Origin: JALSNL01 sp036479585
GTDB taxonomy: Bacteria > Bacteroidota > Ignavibacteria > Ignavibacteriales > Melioribacteraceae
Length of the DNA stretch: 64,000 nucleotides
Assembly (NCBI GenBank): GCA_965224785.1
Contig: OZ245062.1
Coordinates: 3,534,001 to 3,598,000, forward strand
Reading direction: 5' to 3'
A program made the translations under genes and the position numbers. This document shows, in pieces, positions 45,227-54,682 of the stretch. How positions within the stretch are numbered: the stretch's first letter is position 1; every line of letters begins with the position of its first letter. The notes beneath the pieces are model-generated. The model had not been told where the DNA came from and did not search any database. It saw nothing but the letters and a program-made list of their open reading frames with translations.

Positions 45227-47203
45227 TTAGTTTGCTTCTGTAATTCTAAAAACATTTATTGTATTATTTAGATTTGTAGAATATAGATATTGCTTGTAAG
45301 TTTTATTCAAACCTTTTTCCAATTCGCCAACGTAATGTCGTTCATCAGAAAATGTAACTAACCAAATTGTTTGAGTTCTATTTTTTAACATGCTTTTTAA
45401 GTCTTCTTCTTTGTAAATAAGTTTTGCATTGGTCCAAATTTCTTTTGTTCCCTCTACTCTTGATCTACCTTTAAATTCTAAATCAGTATAATCTTTATAC
45501 ATATAATCTAGATTGTCTAAATAATAATCGATGGATTCTTGAAGTGAAATAACAATATCATTTCCACTTTTATTTTCATTAATTATTTTTGCAACACTTT
45601 CATAATCTTCTCTAAAATAATAGAAGCCAGATTGTTTTTTATTAAATCCTTCTTTGAAATTTATTTCTTTGCTATCAATATTTTTTACGTGAGTGAAACT
45701 AAAATCTTCTGAGATAAACACAAACAAAATTATAGCTAGAGCTTGCAATCCAATTCTAATATTCTTTTTCTTAAATAATAATTCACTAAAATGATAAATC
45801 GAAATTGGTATAAATGCTAACATCAGTGGATAAATAAAAAATGAATATCGTGCATAATTATATGGAGTAACAACTATTGATATACCAATAACCATTAGTA
45901 AAAAAGTTGTCAGTAAAAATTTATGCCCTTTATAGTTTTCTTTTAAGTTGTTATTAAATATTAAATAGAATAACAAACTTCCAATAACAAGAAATGTTAA
46001 AACTGTTTGAATAGGTATTGGCCCAAGCCAAGGAAGAATAAAAGCTTCATAAATATTTGGGTAATTAAAAAATAACCAAACCACTTTTTTAATTGAGAAA
46101 GAATTTACTTCGGGATAAAACCCAAACCACTCAGTAGTGAAAAAACTATACATCAACCAAAATAGTAGGTTAATAATTATTGCAAAAAAAATAAATTTAC
46201 TTTTTGCTGAAAAAAACTTTTTCCAACTTAGTTGTGATGTTAACAGTAATATAATTGTTATATAAAAAACTAGTCCAAACTGATTTAGTAATGCCAGTAC
46301 AATTAGCAGACTTATTCCAAGACTCAAAACAATATTGTTTTTGTTATTTTTTACAAAACTCCAAAGTGAAAAGATTGAAAAACTAAAAACTATAATGAAA
46401 GGAATTAGCCAAAGAGTATTTTTAGTTATAGTTGCAAGTAATGTTTTTGGTAAATGAAGAGTGCTTGAATAATTATTTACGTCAGCTAAGCTAATATCTA
46501 ATGGGAGAAAATTACTAACTCCCATATTTCTAAAATCAGTTTTTAAATAAAGAAAAGTAATTAAAAATATTACTGTTGGCAGAATATATTCTTTAAGTTT
46601 AAATTTTTTATTTTTATATAAAAATGGTAAAAAATTTAGGACAACAATAAAAATTGCACCTTCATACACAAACACACTTAGAACACTTATTAAGTACATC
46701 CACTTTTGAGATGATATCTTTTTTTCAATAATTACATTATAGAGGAAATAAACATACCACAAAAAGAATGCTTGAAAGATTGTATAGAATCTTGCTAATC
46801 TTGCAAATTCAATTTCTAAAACTGAAAAAAGAAAAAGGAAAACTGAAACAGTAGCAATTGTTTTATTACTTATTTTTTTAATCAATAAAAATAATGCTGG
46901 TACAGAGAGTAGGTTAAATAGTACTGAAATTAATCTATATGCTAGTAAATCTTTAACTCCAATCGATAAAAGAAATACGGATAAATATTCGTATAAAATT
47001 CCTCTTGTATAAAATCCGCCAGTTTCAAATTGAGGTAAACCATAGTTTAAAATATTTTGTCCAGTCTTTGCAATGTAATATTCATCCGAAGATGAAAAGC
47101 CCCAAGTGCCTAACCCAACTAAACGAATATATATAGCGACACCAATTATACTAACAAGTATAAGCCAATAAATTATTGATTCTTTTTCTTTTTGTAAAGT
47201 CAT
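45227..47203 (-). CDS. GT39-like membrane glycosyltransferase / polytopic membrane protein
   Basis: A 658-residue protein with about ten membrane helices and a soluble C-terminal domain from about residue 500. The first periplasmic loop has the acidic pair in 'FSSSDEYYIAKTGQNIL' (about residues 37-53), matching the catalytic site of GT-C/PMT enzymes. 'PLMLAFIPISIYHFSELLFK' is a late helix. It probably transfers a lipid-linked sugar to a periplasmic acceptor. It lies 5 bases after the previous gene region (stop of the flippase-adjacent epimerase unit at 47209) and 20 bases before the flippase. Acceptor unknown; homology is weaker than for 11951-13597. Confidence 0.75.
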   Translation of the reverse strand: MTLQKEKESIIYWLILVSIIGVAIYIRLVGLGTWGFSSSDEYYIAKTGQNILNYGLPQFETGGFYTRGILYEYLSVFLLSIGVKDLLAYRLISVLFNLLSVPALFLLIKKISNKTIATVSVFLFLFSVLEIEFARLARFYTIFQAFFLWYVYFLYNVIIEKKISSQKWMYLISVLSVFVYEGAIFIVVLNFLPFLYKNKKFKLKEYILPTVIFLITFLYLKTDFRNMGVSNFLPLDISLADVNNYSSTLHLPKTLLATITKNTLWLIPFIIVFSFSIFSLWSFVKNNKNNIVLSLGISLLIVLALLNQFGLVFYITIILLLTSQLSWKKFFSAKSKFIFFAIIINLLFWLMYSFFTTEWFGFYPEVNSFSIKKVVWLFFNYPNIYEAFILPWLGPIPIQTVLTFLVIGSLLFYLIFNNNLKENYKGHKFLLTTFLLMVIGISIVVTPYNYARYSFFIYPLMLAFIPISIYHFSELLFKKKNIRIGLQALAIILFVFISEDFSFTHVKNIDSKEINFKEGFNKKQSGFYYFREDYESVAKIINENKSGNDIVISLQESIDYYLDNLDYMYKDYTDLEFKGRSRVEGTKEIWTNAKLIYKEEDLKSMLKNRTQTIWLVTFSDERHYVGELEKGLNKTYKQYLYSTNLNNTINVFRITEAN

Positions 47204-47208
47204 TCTAA

Positions 47209-48219
47209 CTATTTATTGAAATACTCTTTGTACCAATCAACAAAAATATTTAATCCATCTTCCAGCGAAGTTGAAGGTTTAAATCCAGTTATTTTGTTAA
47301 GAAGAGAAATATCAGCAAAGGTTGAATGAACATCTCCAGGTTGCATTGGTACAAATTCTTTTTTTGCTTTTATCCCAATTTTATTTTCAAGAATTTCAAT
47401 AAAATTCATTAAGCTAACTGGTTTATTATTTCCAATATTTAAAATTCTATAAGGGGCAAAACTTGTTGCCGGATCTGATTCTTTTCTATCCCAATTTTCA
47501 TTTGAGGTAGGAATTTTCTCAATCAACCTCTCTATTCCTTCAACAATATCAGCAATGTAGGTGAAGTCCCGTTCTAACTTACCGTTATTGAAAACTTTAA
47601 TTGGATTGCCTTCAATAATATTTTTTGTAAATGAAAAATAAGCCATGTCTGGTCTTCCATAAGATCCGTACACAGTGAAAAAACGTAAACCAGTTGTTGG
47701 AATATTATACAGAGCTGAATAAGTATGAGCCATTAACTCATTACTTTTTTTTGTTGCTGCATATAGTGAAACTGGATGATCTACATTGTCTTTTTCAGAA
47801 AAAGGTTGGTTTACATTTGCACCATAAACTGAACTTGATGAAGCATATACTAAATGTTTAATTGGATATTTTCTACAAGCTTCTAAAATATTTATGAAAC
47901 CAATTATATTACTATCAATATAAGCCGAAGGATTTTTGATTGAATAACGTACACCAGCTTGTGCAGCTAAATGAATTACAAAATCAAAATGTTGTGTTTC
48001 AAATAAGTTGAGTAGGTTTTCTTTTTCAACTAAATCCAACTGAATAAAATTAAAATTATTATACTTCTCAAGTTGTTTTAAGCGATCCGTTTTCAGTTGT
48101 GGATCATAGTAATCATTTAAACTATCTATCCCTATAACTTCCCAATTATCTTTGCAAAGTTTTTGAGCTAAATGATAGCCGACAAAACCAGCTGAGCCAG
48201 TAATTAAAATTTTTTTCAT
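47209..48219 (-). CDS. UDP-glucuronate 4-epimerase-like SDR
   Basis: A 336-residue extended SDR: GSAGFVG (8-14), 'VIHLAAQAGVRYSIKNPSAY' (81-100), 'YASSSSVYG' and the Tyr153/Lys157 pair in YAATK. 'GLRFFTVYGSYGRPDMAYFS' and 'MQPGDVHSTFADIS' are typical of the UDP-GlcA to UDP-GalA epimerase branch. It would supply UDP-galacturonate. The ATG directly abuts the stop of the upstream SGNH-like gene (48220), with no spacer, so translation is coupled. Donor specificity is judged by motif likeness. Confidence 0.9.
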   Translation of the reverse strand: MKKILITGSAGFVGYHLAQKLCKDNWEVIGIDSLNDYYDPQLKTDRLKQLEKYNNFNFIQLDLVEKENLLNLFETQHFDFVIHLAAQAGVRYSIKNPSAYIDSNIIGFINILEACRKYPIKHLVYASSSSVYGANVNQPFSEKDNVDHPVSLYAATKKSNELMAHTYSALYNIPTTGLRFFTVYGSYGRPDMAYFSFTKNIIEGNPIKVFNNGKLERDFTYIADIVEGIERLIEKIPTSNENWDRKESDPATSFAPYRILNIGNNKPVSLMNFIEILENKIGIKAKKEFVPMQPGDVHSTFADISLLNKITGFKPSTSLEDGLNIFVDWYKEYFNK

Positions 48220-49203
48220 TTATCTTATAGGTAATGGGTTTTTATTAATGAGTTTTAATTTTACTAAATCTTTTGAAATCAGACTTGAAAATATTTTTGC
48301 ACCATTTGAATTTAAGTGTGTGAAATTATATAGGTATTTATTATTACGAAAAATTACATTCGTAGAATAATCATAATAATAAATAATCGGTTCACTTTTA
48401 AGTGATTCATAATATGTAAGAACCTCCATTAAATTGTTTGTGATCCCTCTTAATTCATAATAGTTTGGAAGAACAGCTAAAAATAAAACTATTTTATTTT
48501 TCTTACATAGAGCTATTAGTTCATTTAAATATCCATCAAACTCTTTACTTATATTGCAATTTATACCGTTTGGATTATCAGTTTTAAATTTTTCAAAGCT
48601 TCCATTCCATGTTGAGTTATCAGGTAAATGCCCATTAACAAACCTATCCTTTTTTTTTAATGAGTTTATACTTTCAAGAAATAATTTTACGTAAAAATCA
48701 AAATTATAAAACATTAAATTTGCTGGGAAGAAATACTTATTCTTCCAAAAGTCATCTTTAATATCTAGTAACCCTTGATAAAGAGAATCATCTGAGAGGT
48801 AAGGTAAATATTTATAAGGTTCATAAATAGTTTTTGAAATTTTACCACCAAAAAGTGAAATGTCTAAAATCAAAATTTTGGGGTTTTTATTATTGTTTAA
48901 ATACCACTTTATTTTTGGAAGTTGTACACCTAAATCAGAACCATCAGATGCAATATTAAAACAACTTAGTCCAGTTTCTTCCGAGATAATTTCAGGGTTC
49001 AATGCCTTAAGTGCTCTAGATGAACCACTAATTAAAATATCACTATTTATTTTTCCATTATCTATTTTATTTAGAACGCCGTATTCTCCAACATCAATTT
49101 GATTGATAACAATTTTGACAAATCTATCTATAACAAAAGACAGTACAAAAAATCCCAGAATAAATAGTAATGTTTTCTTTAGAAAAGTTTTTGGAATATC
49201 CAT
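48220..49203 (-). CDS. SGNH/AlgX-like protein paired with MBOAT (second module)
   Basis: A 327-residue protein: an N-terminal anchor ('LLFILGFFVLSFVIDRFVKI'), then a periplasmic domain. It has 'DILISGSSRALKALNPEIIS' (Ser-bearing block I) and a C-terminal 'YNFTHLNSNGAKIFSSLISK' (His). It is similar in layout and motifs to the partner at 35902-36840. It would work with the MBOAT protein at 49209 in transferring an acyl group to the glycan. It is encoded 5 bases after that gene's stop. The acyl group and sugar are unknown. Confidence 0.75.
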   Translation of the reverse strand: MDIPKTFLKKTLLFILGFFVLSFVIDRFVKIVINQIDVGEYGVLNKIDNGKINSDILISGSSRALKALNPEIISEETGLSCFNIASDGSDLGVQLPKIKWYLNNNKNPKILILDISLFGGKISKTIYEPYKYLPYLSDDSLYQGLLDIKDDFWKNKYFFPANLMFYNFDFYVKLFLESINSLKKKDRFVNGHLPDNSTWNGSFEKFKTDNPNGINCNISKEFDGYLNELIALCKKNKIVLFLAVLPNYYELRGITNNLMEVLTYYESLKSEPIIYYYDYSTNVIFRNNKYLYNFTHLNSNGAKIFSSLISKDLVKLKLINKNPLPIR

Positions 49204-49208
49204 AAGTT

Positions 49209-50681
49209 TTAGAACTGGAAGTAAATAAATTCTTGTAAGCTAAATTCACCAAATGATATAATTGCTATTATCAAAGCATAATAAACTGACCATCTAATTA
49301 TTAAAGGTTTGTCTGATATAAACTGTCTCATTTGTCTATGTCTTTGAAAAAGATGGATAAGCTCCATAAATCCCAAAGAAAGAAATGCTAAAATTAAACC
49401 TCTTTTTGTTAATCCTAACAATGCTTGGGTGCCACCAGTTGAAGTAATCGTTGAAAAGAACTCATCAATATTTAATGGAAATAAATGAGTTAAAATATAA
49501 GAAGCATCGCTAAAAGAATTTGCTCTAAAAAAAATCCACGCAAATAATACTAAGTGAAATGTAATCAATACATCAAAATATTTTTTTCTTTTACTATTCT
49601 TTGTGAGTGTCAGAAACTGATATATTTTATCTGTAATACTTTTTGTCCAAATGGCAAATATAAGGTAAAACCCATGTATTGCTCCCCATATTATAAAAGT
49701 CCAATTTGCACCATGCCACAAACCACTAATTAAAAATGTTAAAAATAAATTTAGATACCATCGCCATTTTACAACTTTATTTCCACCAAGGGGAATATAT
49801 AGATAATCTCTAAACCAAGTTGATAATGAGATATGCCATCTCTTCCAAAACTCTGATATACTTTTTGAAAAATATGGTCTTTTAAAATTATCCATTAGGT
49901 TGTATCCCATAATTTGAGATGCACCAATAGCTATATCTGAATACCCTGAAAAATCACAATAAATTTGAAATGCAAAAAAATAAGTTGCCAGTAGTAATGG
50001 AAACCCCTCATAGCCGTAAACATCGTTGTAAATATGATTCACTAAGATTGCTAACCTATCTGCAATAACAACCTTTTTAAAAAAGCCCCATAACATTAGC
50101 TTTAAACCATTACTTACTCTCTGAGAATCAAACTCATGTTTTTTTCTAAATTGAGGAAGTAGTGTTGTTGATCTCTCAATTGGTCCGGCAACTAATTGAG
50201 GAAAAAATGAAACATAAAGAGCAAAATAGCCAAGGTGATGTTCCGCTTTTCTTTCGCCCCTAAAAACATCTATTGAATAACTAAGTGTTTGAAATGTATA
50301 AAAAGAAATACCTACTGGTAATAAAAGTTTGAACGAGGGAGAATCATAAAATATATTAAAGTTATCAAATACTGTTTGAAATGAAGTGTTAAAAAAATTA
50401 AAATATTTGAATATAAAAAGTAATCCTAAATTAGAAACCAAGCTTAAAATAAGAAAGTTTCTTTTTTTGCTTATTGTCTTCGCTTTTTCCATCATTATGG
50501 CAGCAAAGTAATCAATAATGGTAGAAAGAATAATTAAAATAATATATTCTGCTTTCCAACACATGTAAAAATAATAACTTGCTGCAAGTAAGAACATCCA
50601 TCTAAATTTATGTGGAGTAATAAAATAGAGGATTACAACTATTGGAAAGAAGAATAAAAATTCTATCGAATTAAATAGCAT
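49209..50681 (-). CDS. MBOAT-family O-acyltransferase (AlgI-like), second module
   Basis: A 490-residue polytopic membrane acyltransferase with 'FWKRWHISLSTWFRDYLYIP' and 'SGLWHGANWTFIIWG', the conserved MBOAT signature with its His. The N-terminus 'MLFNSIEFLFFFPIVVILYF' mirrors the paralogue at 36845 ('MLFNSIDFAIFLPIVFFLYW'), so the two modules share ancestry. It is the first gene of a tight unit that ends at 47209: MBOAT, SGNH-like, then the GalA epimerase. The upstream 320 bases contain a CRP/FNR-type site and an inverted repeat. Confidence 0.93.
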   Translation of the reverse strand: MLFNSIEFLFFFPIVVILYFITPHKFRWMFLLAASYYFYMCWKAEYIILIILSTIIDYFAAIMMEKAKTISKKRNFLILSLVSNLGLLFIFKYFNFFNTSFQTVFDNFNIFYDSPSFKLLLPVGISFYTFQTLSYSIDVFRGERKAEHHLGYFALYVSFFPQLVAGPIERSTTLLPQFRKKHEFDSQRVSNGLKLMLWGFFKKVVIADRLAILVNHIYNDVYGYEGFPLLLATYFFAFQIYCDFSGYSDIAIGASQIMGYNLMDNFKRPYFSKSISEFWKRWHISLSTWFRDYLYIPLGGNKVVKWRWYLNLFLTFLISGLWHGANWTFIIWGAIHGFYLIFAIWTKSITDKIYQFLTLTKNSKRKKYFDVLITFHLVLFAWIFFRANSFSDASYILTHLFPLNIDEFFSTITSTGGTQALLGLTKRGLILAFLSLGFMELIHLFQRHRQMRQFISDKPLIIRWSVYYALIIAIISFGEFSLQEFIYFQF

Positions 50682-50852
50682 TTATAAATTGTTTTAATTA
50701 GTATTTTAGTAAAGCTTCGCCACCTTAGTTACAATTAACCAAGTTGCAAGATAGATTAAATATAAAACCATTTATGTAACAAAACGAGATTCTTAGAATG
50801 CAAGTGTATTATACTAATACACAAAATCCCAAATCAAGAGTATTATCGTTTC

Positions 50853-50888
50853 ATATTGATATAAATTTAATATTAATAATATCAATAT
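50853..50888. repeat. 10-bp inverted repeat
   Basis: ATATTGATAT at 50853-50862 pairs perfectly with ATATCAATAT at 50879-50888 across 16 bases. It is about 20 bases from the CRP/FNR-like site, so it may be a second operator. AT-richness makes chance formation possible. Confidence 0.35.
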
Positions 50889-50908
50889 AATACGGAGATA
50901 CATTATAA

Positions 50909-50924
50909 TGTGATTTAAATCACA
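50909..50924. promoter_or_regulatory. CRP/FNR-type binding site
   Basis: TGTGATTTAAATCACA is a perfect palindrome with the TGTGA-N6-TCACA layout of CRP-class regulators. It lies upstream of the MBOAT/SGNH/epimerase unit. The regulator itself is not in the window. Confidence 0.55.
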
Positions 50925-51001
50925 ACCATAAAGAAATAGGTATTGAATAAGAAAGGCAACTAAATTATTTATGGAAAAGTAGTAATTGGGCATGAACAAA
51001 A

Positions 51002-52111
51002 TTAAATTTCATTTTGATATATATCGAGCCAGAAAAGTGTTTCTAATGTAAGCACATCAGCCACACTATATAAATCGCTGTTGAAAAGAAAATCATCTTC
51101 GGATTTACATAAATAGAGTTTCCCGTTATTCCAAAATGAGCAAATATTGTTTACAATTTTTTGCTCTAAGTTTTTATCAATATGATTTTTTAAAGCCACA
51201 AGCGTTGTAATGTTTGAAATTATATATTGAGAAAAATGCTTTATCTCAGGTTCAAAAACTCTACCATTCTCATCTACAAACTTCAACAAAAATTTTCTTG
51301 CTTTTTTATTTGTAGAATTTATTTTTTCATGTGTATCAGCATCCATATACTTTGATCTTTGGCAGAGTTCCAAAGTTAATATTACAATTGGATGGTATAA
51401 CAATAAATAAAGACCTTGACGTAGTTCATTATATGGGTAATGACCATCTTCATATATTTTTTCAGTGCAAAGTTGAATCGAATCAATCATTGCATCTTTA
51501 ATAGTATCAGAATATTTATGTTTAAGAATGATGCTACATGTATAAGCAAAAATGGAGGCAGTATCTGTACACCAAAAATCATCTCCAACAGTATGAATCA
51601 AACTAGTTTCTTTTGAATACAACTTCATTATCATTGCGTCCATTGTTAAAGAAGCTGCATCTAAATATTTTACATCACCAATTGTTTCATACGATTTTAA
51701 AAGTGCTAGAGTTGCCCAAACCGAAGCAGTACCTTCATCTTGTAGATCCCACGAGGCTTGATTGAATTTATATAAATTATCTTTTTCACTAATATCAATT
51801 AAATAATTACTAAGCTTTTTAATTAAATATTTGCTTTTAAATTTTGATTCTGAATTATTAAAATTATTGCAGAGAATTAGTATTGCACGTGTTTGGCTTA
51901 GTAGCATTGGCGAATTATTATTAGTAACATTTGTGCTAATAAAAAATTGTTTATCATTATGAGCAATGCTACTAACTAATTCTTTCCAAAGTAGTATGTT
52001 TAAGTTCTCAAGTGTAATTTCACTATTTGACTGTACTTTTCGTTCAAGTAAATTATGAATTTTAGTTCTGATTTTTTTTAATAACAATAAAGAATAATAT
52101 AATAATTTCAT
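51002..52111 (-). CDS. Unknown conserved protein, paralogue A
   Basis: A 369-residue soluble, helix-rich protein that I do not recognise. It is paralogous along its length to the gene at 53582-54682. Conserved in both: 'FNQASWDLQDEG.ASVWATLAL', 'EDGHYPYN..RQG.YLLLYHP' and 'FEPE.KHFSQYIISN.TTLVALK'. Evenly spaced helices with aromatic and acidic residues suggest an alpha/alpha-toroid like that of glycan hydrolases, lyases or C5-epimerases (inference). The basic start with no clear signal peptide points to a cytoplasmic location. It follows a GT4 gene in the operon with a gap of 86 bases. Confidence 0.7.
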   Translation of the reverse strand: MKLLYYSLLLLKKIRTKIHNLLERKVQSNSEITLENLNILLWKELVSSIAHNDKQFFISTNVTNNNSPMLLSQTRAILILCNNFNNSESKFKSKYLIKKLSNYLIDISEKDNLYKFNQASWDLQDEGTASVWATLALLKSYETIGDVKYLDAASLTMDAMIMKLYSKETSLIHTVGDDFWCTDTASIFAYTCSIILKHKYSDTIKDAMIDSIQLCTEKIYEDGHYPYNELRQGLYLLLYHPIVILTLELCQRSKYMDADTHEKINSTNKKARKFLLKFVDENGRVFEPEIKHFSQYIISNITTLVALKNHIDKNLEQKIVNNICSFWNNGKLYLCKSEDDFLFNSDLYSVADVLTLETLFWLDIYQNEI

Positions 52112-52197
52112 TTGCTTGAAAAGTAGTGAGTGAATTCTAAGACTGAAAAGATATACATTTAATTTAAATTAAAACTTTTTCTATTTTGATAAATATT

Positions 52198-53415
52198 TTA
52201 GTTCGAATTTAAACTATTATAAATTTTATGATACTTATGTATAACATTTGAATTAGAATAATGTGAAATACTTTTACGTATTTTTTCTCTATTCCAATTG
52301 TGATGAATTGTTTTTTGAATTTTTTCTGCTAAATCTGAAACTGAATTTGGTTCCACCAAAAAACCATTTTCTCCATCTTTAACAATAGTCGGAATTCCTC
52401 CAACCTTTGTTGCTACTACAGGAGTACCACAAAAGAAAGATTCAACAATTACATTTGGAAGTCCTTCGTTTTTACTTGGAAGACAAAGCACATCAGCTAC
52501 ATTATAATAATCAATAATTGATTTTGTATTTAGTGGGCCTAAAAAAGTAATTGAGCTACTGATATTTTCAGTAATCGAAAGTTCTTCTAACTGCTTTTGC
52601 TTTTCACCCATACCAGCAATAAAAAGGTGGATGTTTTTTTCAGACTTCAATAAATATGATATAGCTTTAATAAGTACATCAACATTTTTAATCGAAACCA
52701 ATCCTCCAGCATAGAAAATAATTTTTAAATTATTAGAAATATTTAATGATTGTCTAGTTTCTCTCTTTCCTTTAATAACAAATTTATCGTCCTCATATAT
52801 GTTGTAAATCAACTCGGCTTCTGAACCATCGTGTAGTATTTTTTTCTTATTGCTAACGTCTATTAACTCCTGCGAAACAGAGATAATTTTATCAGCTTGA
52901 CTGAGAATTTTTTCTGCAGCTTTACTAAATTTAGAACCCTCTTCTAATCTATGTACATCGCTACCCATCAAAGATGTTATATATGGAATTTTATATTTTT
53001 CAGAAATTATTTTTGCCATTGCTCCACTTGGCATAATCCAATTTGCATGTATAACTGTGTCTTTAGTTACAATATTTTTCAAATATTTTCTTGCTTGGAT
53101 ATATGCAAACCAACCTTCTGTGTGTGAGAATTTTGTCCGAGGAAGTCGGAAGTATCTATGATATATTATTTTTCCATCTGCAAAGTCTTCAGTAAGATTT
53201 GCATTTTTAGGATAGTTGGATTTCCACTCTTTGTATATTTCCCTCCAACTTCCCCAATGTTTTATCATTTCCATAATTGGAGGTGCGGCAGGATAAAGAC
53301 AAATAACATATAGATTGTAATACTTAGATAATTCCTTAACGGTTCTATATATATATATTCCTTTAGTATTATTCTGACTACTTGGGAATTCAGGTGTTAT
53401 CCAAATGAGGTTCAT
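52198..53415 (-). CDS. GT4-family glycosyltransferase (paralogue of 28391-29602)
   Basis: A GT-B enzyme of about 405 residues from the ATG at 53415. An upstream GTG-start frame to 53436 exists but adds residues not in the paralogue. It begins 'MNLIWITPEFPSSQNNTKGI' and has 'LPNVIVESFFCGTPVVATKV' and 'GGIPTIVKDGENGFLVEPNS'. These are nearly the same as in the gene at 28391, so the copies diverged recently compared with other GT4 genes here. It is flanked on both sides by the unknown paralogues, giving the order unknown-B, GT4, unknown-A in transcription. Likely a cytoplasmic sugar transferase. Confidence 0.93.
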   Translation of the reverse strand: MNLIWITPEFPSSQNNTKGIYIYRTVKELSKYYNLYVICLYPAAPPIMEMIKHWGSWREIYKEWKSNYPKNANLTEDFADGKIIYHRYFRLPRTKFSHTEGWFAYIQARKYLKNIVTKDTVIHANWIMPSGAMAKIISEKYKIPYITSLMGSDVHRLEEGSKFSKAAEKILSQADKIISVSQELIDVSNKKKILHDGSEAELIYNIYEDDKFVIKGKRETRQSLNISNNLKIIFYAGGLVSIKNVDVLIKAISYLLKSEKNIHLFIAGMGEKQKQLEELSITENISSSITFLGPLNTKSIIDYYNVADVLCLPSKNEGLPNVIVESFFCGTPVVATKVGGIPTIVKDGENGFLVEPNSVSDLAEKIQKTIHHNWNREKIRKSISHYSNSNVIHKYHKIYNSLNSN

Positions 53416-53581
53416 AAAATAACCTAAAAAATACACTCTCAGTAAAAAAATGTTCTTCTTATTTATTTCAACTAATTAAGTTTAAGAAAAGTATAGTTTA
53501 TTAAAGTCTTTTTAAAACTTAATATCTCTTTTGAAAAGATAAATAGAATAGAATTTATTAAAATAATTGTACATAATTAAA

Positions 53582-54682
53582 TTAAATTTTTGTATCAAGC
53601 CAAAAAAGAACTTCAACACCTAAAACATCAGAAACAGAATGAAGATCACTATTATAAAGATTGTTTTTGTTATCCTTACATAGATATAATTTTTTATTCC
53701 AGAAAGAACAAATATTATCTGTTATTTTCTTTTCCAAATCCTTATGAATAAATCCTTTGAGTGCTACAAGAGTAGTTACGTTAGAAATAATATATTGAGA
53801 AAAATGTTTTACTTCCGGTTCAAAAATTCTACCATCTGTATTAATACATTTTCTTAAAAAATCTCTTGCTCTAATATTTACTTTTACTAAATTGTTTTTT
53901 ACATCATTTTTTAGATGTTCCGATTTTAAACAATACTCTAAAGTAATAATAACAATGGGATGATACAATAATAAGTATGTTCCCTGACGAACAGAATTAT
54001 ATGGATAGTGTCCATCTTCGGCAATTTTATCTATGCATAAATTTATTGAATCATTCATTGCATTTATAATTTTTTCAGAATGAGTATATTCTAAAATTAA
54101 GCTACATGCATAAGCTAATGTTGATGCTGAATTTAAGCACCAATAATCTTCACCTTCAGTATGGAGCAAACTAGTTTCTTTAGAATACAAATTTTCTAGC
54201 ATTGAATTCATAGTGATTATAGCCTCTTCCAAAAATTTAGGTTCATTTAAATATTCAAAAGATTTAATTAGAGCTAAAGTTGCCCAAACTGAAGCAATCC
54301 CCTCGTCTTGCAAATTCCAACTTGCTTGGTTAAACTTATACAACCCTCTGTTGTCTTTTAGACCAATTAAATAATCAGTTAGTTTTCTAACCAAATATTT
54401 ACTTTCAAATGTTGTAGAAAAATTTTTGGAATTGTTACAAATAATAAGAATGGTTCTTACATGGCTAAGTAACATTGGAGCTTTTTTGTTTTTAACTTTA
54501 CTATTAAAATAGAATTTTTTTTCTGCATAATTTATTCTGTGAATTAGTTTTTGCCAAAGTAATAAGTTTAGATCTTCGAGATTAACTTCATTGTTAGAAG
54601 GAACCTTTCTTTCCAGTAAATTATGAGTTTTAATCTTAATTTTTTTTATAAAAAGTAATGAATAATAAAATATTTTTTTCAT
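53582..54682 (-). CDS. Unknown conserved protein, paralogue B
   Basis: A 366-residue protein paralogous to 51002-52111, with the same N-terminus style ('MKKIFYYSLLFIKKIKIKTH'). The conserved blocks are 'LYKFNQASWNLQDEGIASVW', 'AEDGHYPYNSVRQGTYLLLY' and 'FSQYIISNVTTLVALKGFI'. No family known to me matches. Repeated amphipathic helices point to an alpha-helical barrel. Its position before the GT4 gene, with the other copy after it, suggests the three act in one step of glycan assembly or modification. Enzyme function is not established. Confidence 0.7.
   Translation of the reverse strand: MKKIFYYSLLFIKKIKIKTHNLLERKVPSNNEVNLEDLNLLLWQKLIHRINYAEKKFYFNSKVKNKKAPMLLSHVRTILIICNNSKNFSTTFESKYLVRKLTDYLIGLKDNRGLYKFNQASWNLQDEGIASVWATLALIKSFEYLNEPKFLEEAIITMNSMLENLYSKETSLLHTEGEDYWCLNSASTLAYACSLILEYTHSEKIINAMNDSINLCIDKIAEDGHYPYNSVRQGTYLLLYHPIVIITLEYCLKSEHLKNDVKNNLVKVNIRARDFLRKCINTDGRIFEPEVKHFSQYIISNVTTLVALKGFIHKDLEKKITDNICSFWNKKLYLCKDNKNNLYNSDLHSVSDVLGVEVLFWLDTKI

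Larger units (their letters stand above)
50682..51001. other. Upstream region of the second MBOAT unit
   Basis: 320 AT-rich bases with two signals: an inverted repeat at 50853-50888 and a CRP/FNR-like palindrome at 50909-50924. The latter lies about 230 bases upstream of the MBOAT start. A 61-codon frame here (50814-50999) covers these elements and is judged non-coding. Confidence 0.5.

Noticed and set aside
50814..50999. 61-codon frame upstream of the second MBOAT unit
   Set aside because: Low-complexity Ile/Leu/Tyr-rich translation of AT-rich DNA, no RBS, and it covers the CRP/FNR-like palindrome and an inverted repeat; judged non-coding.
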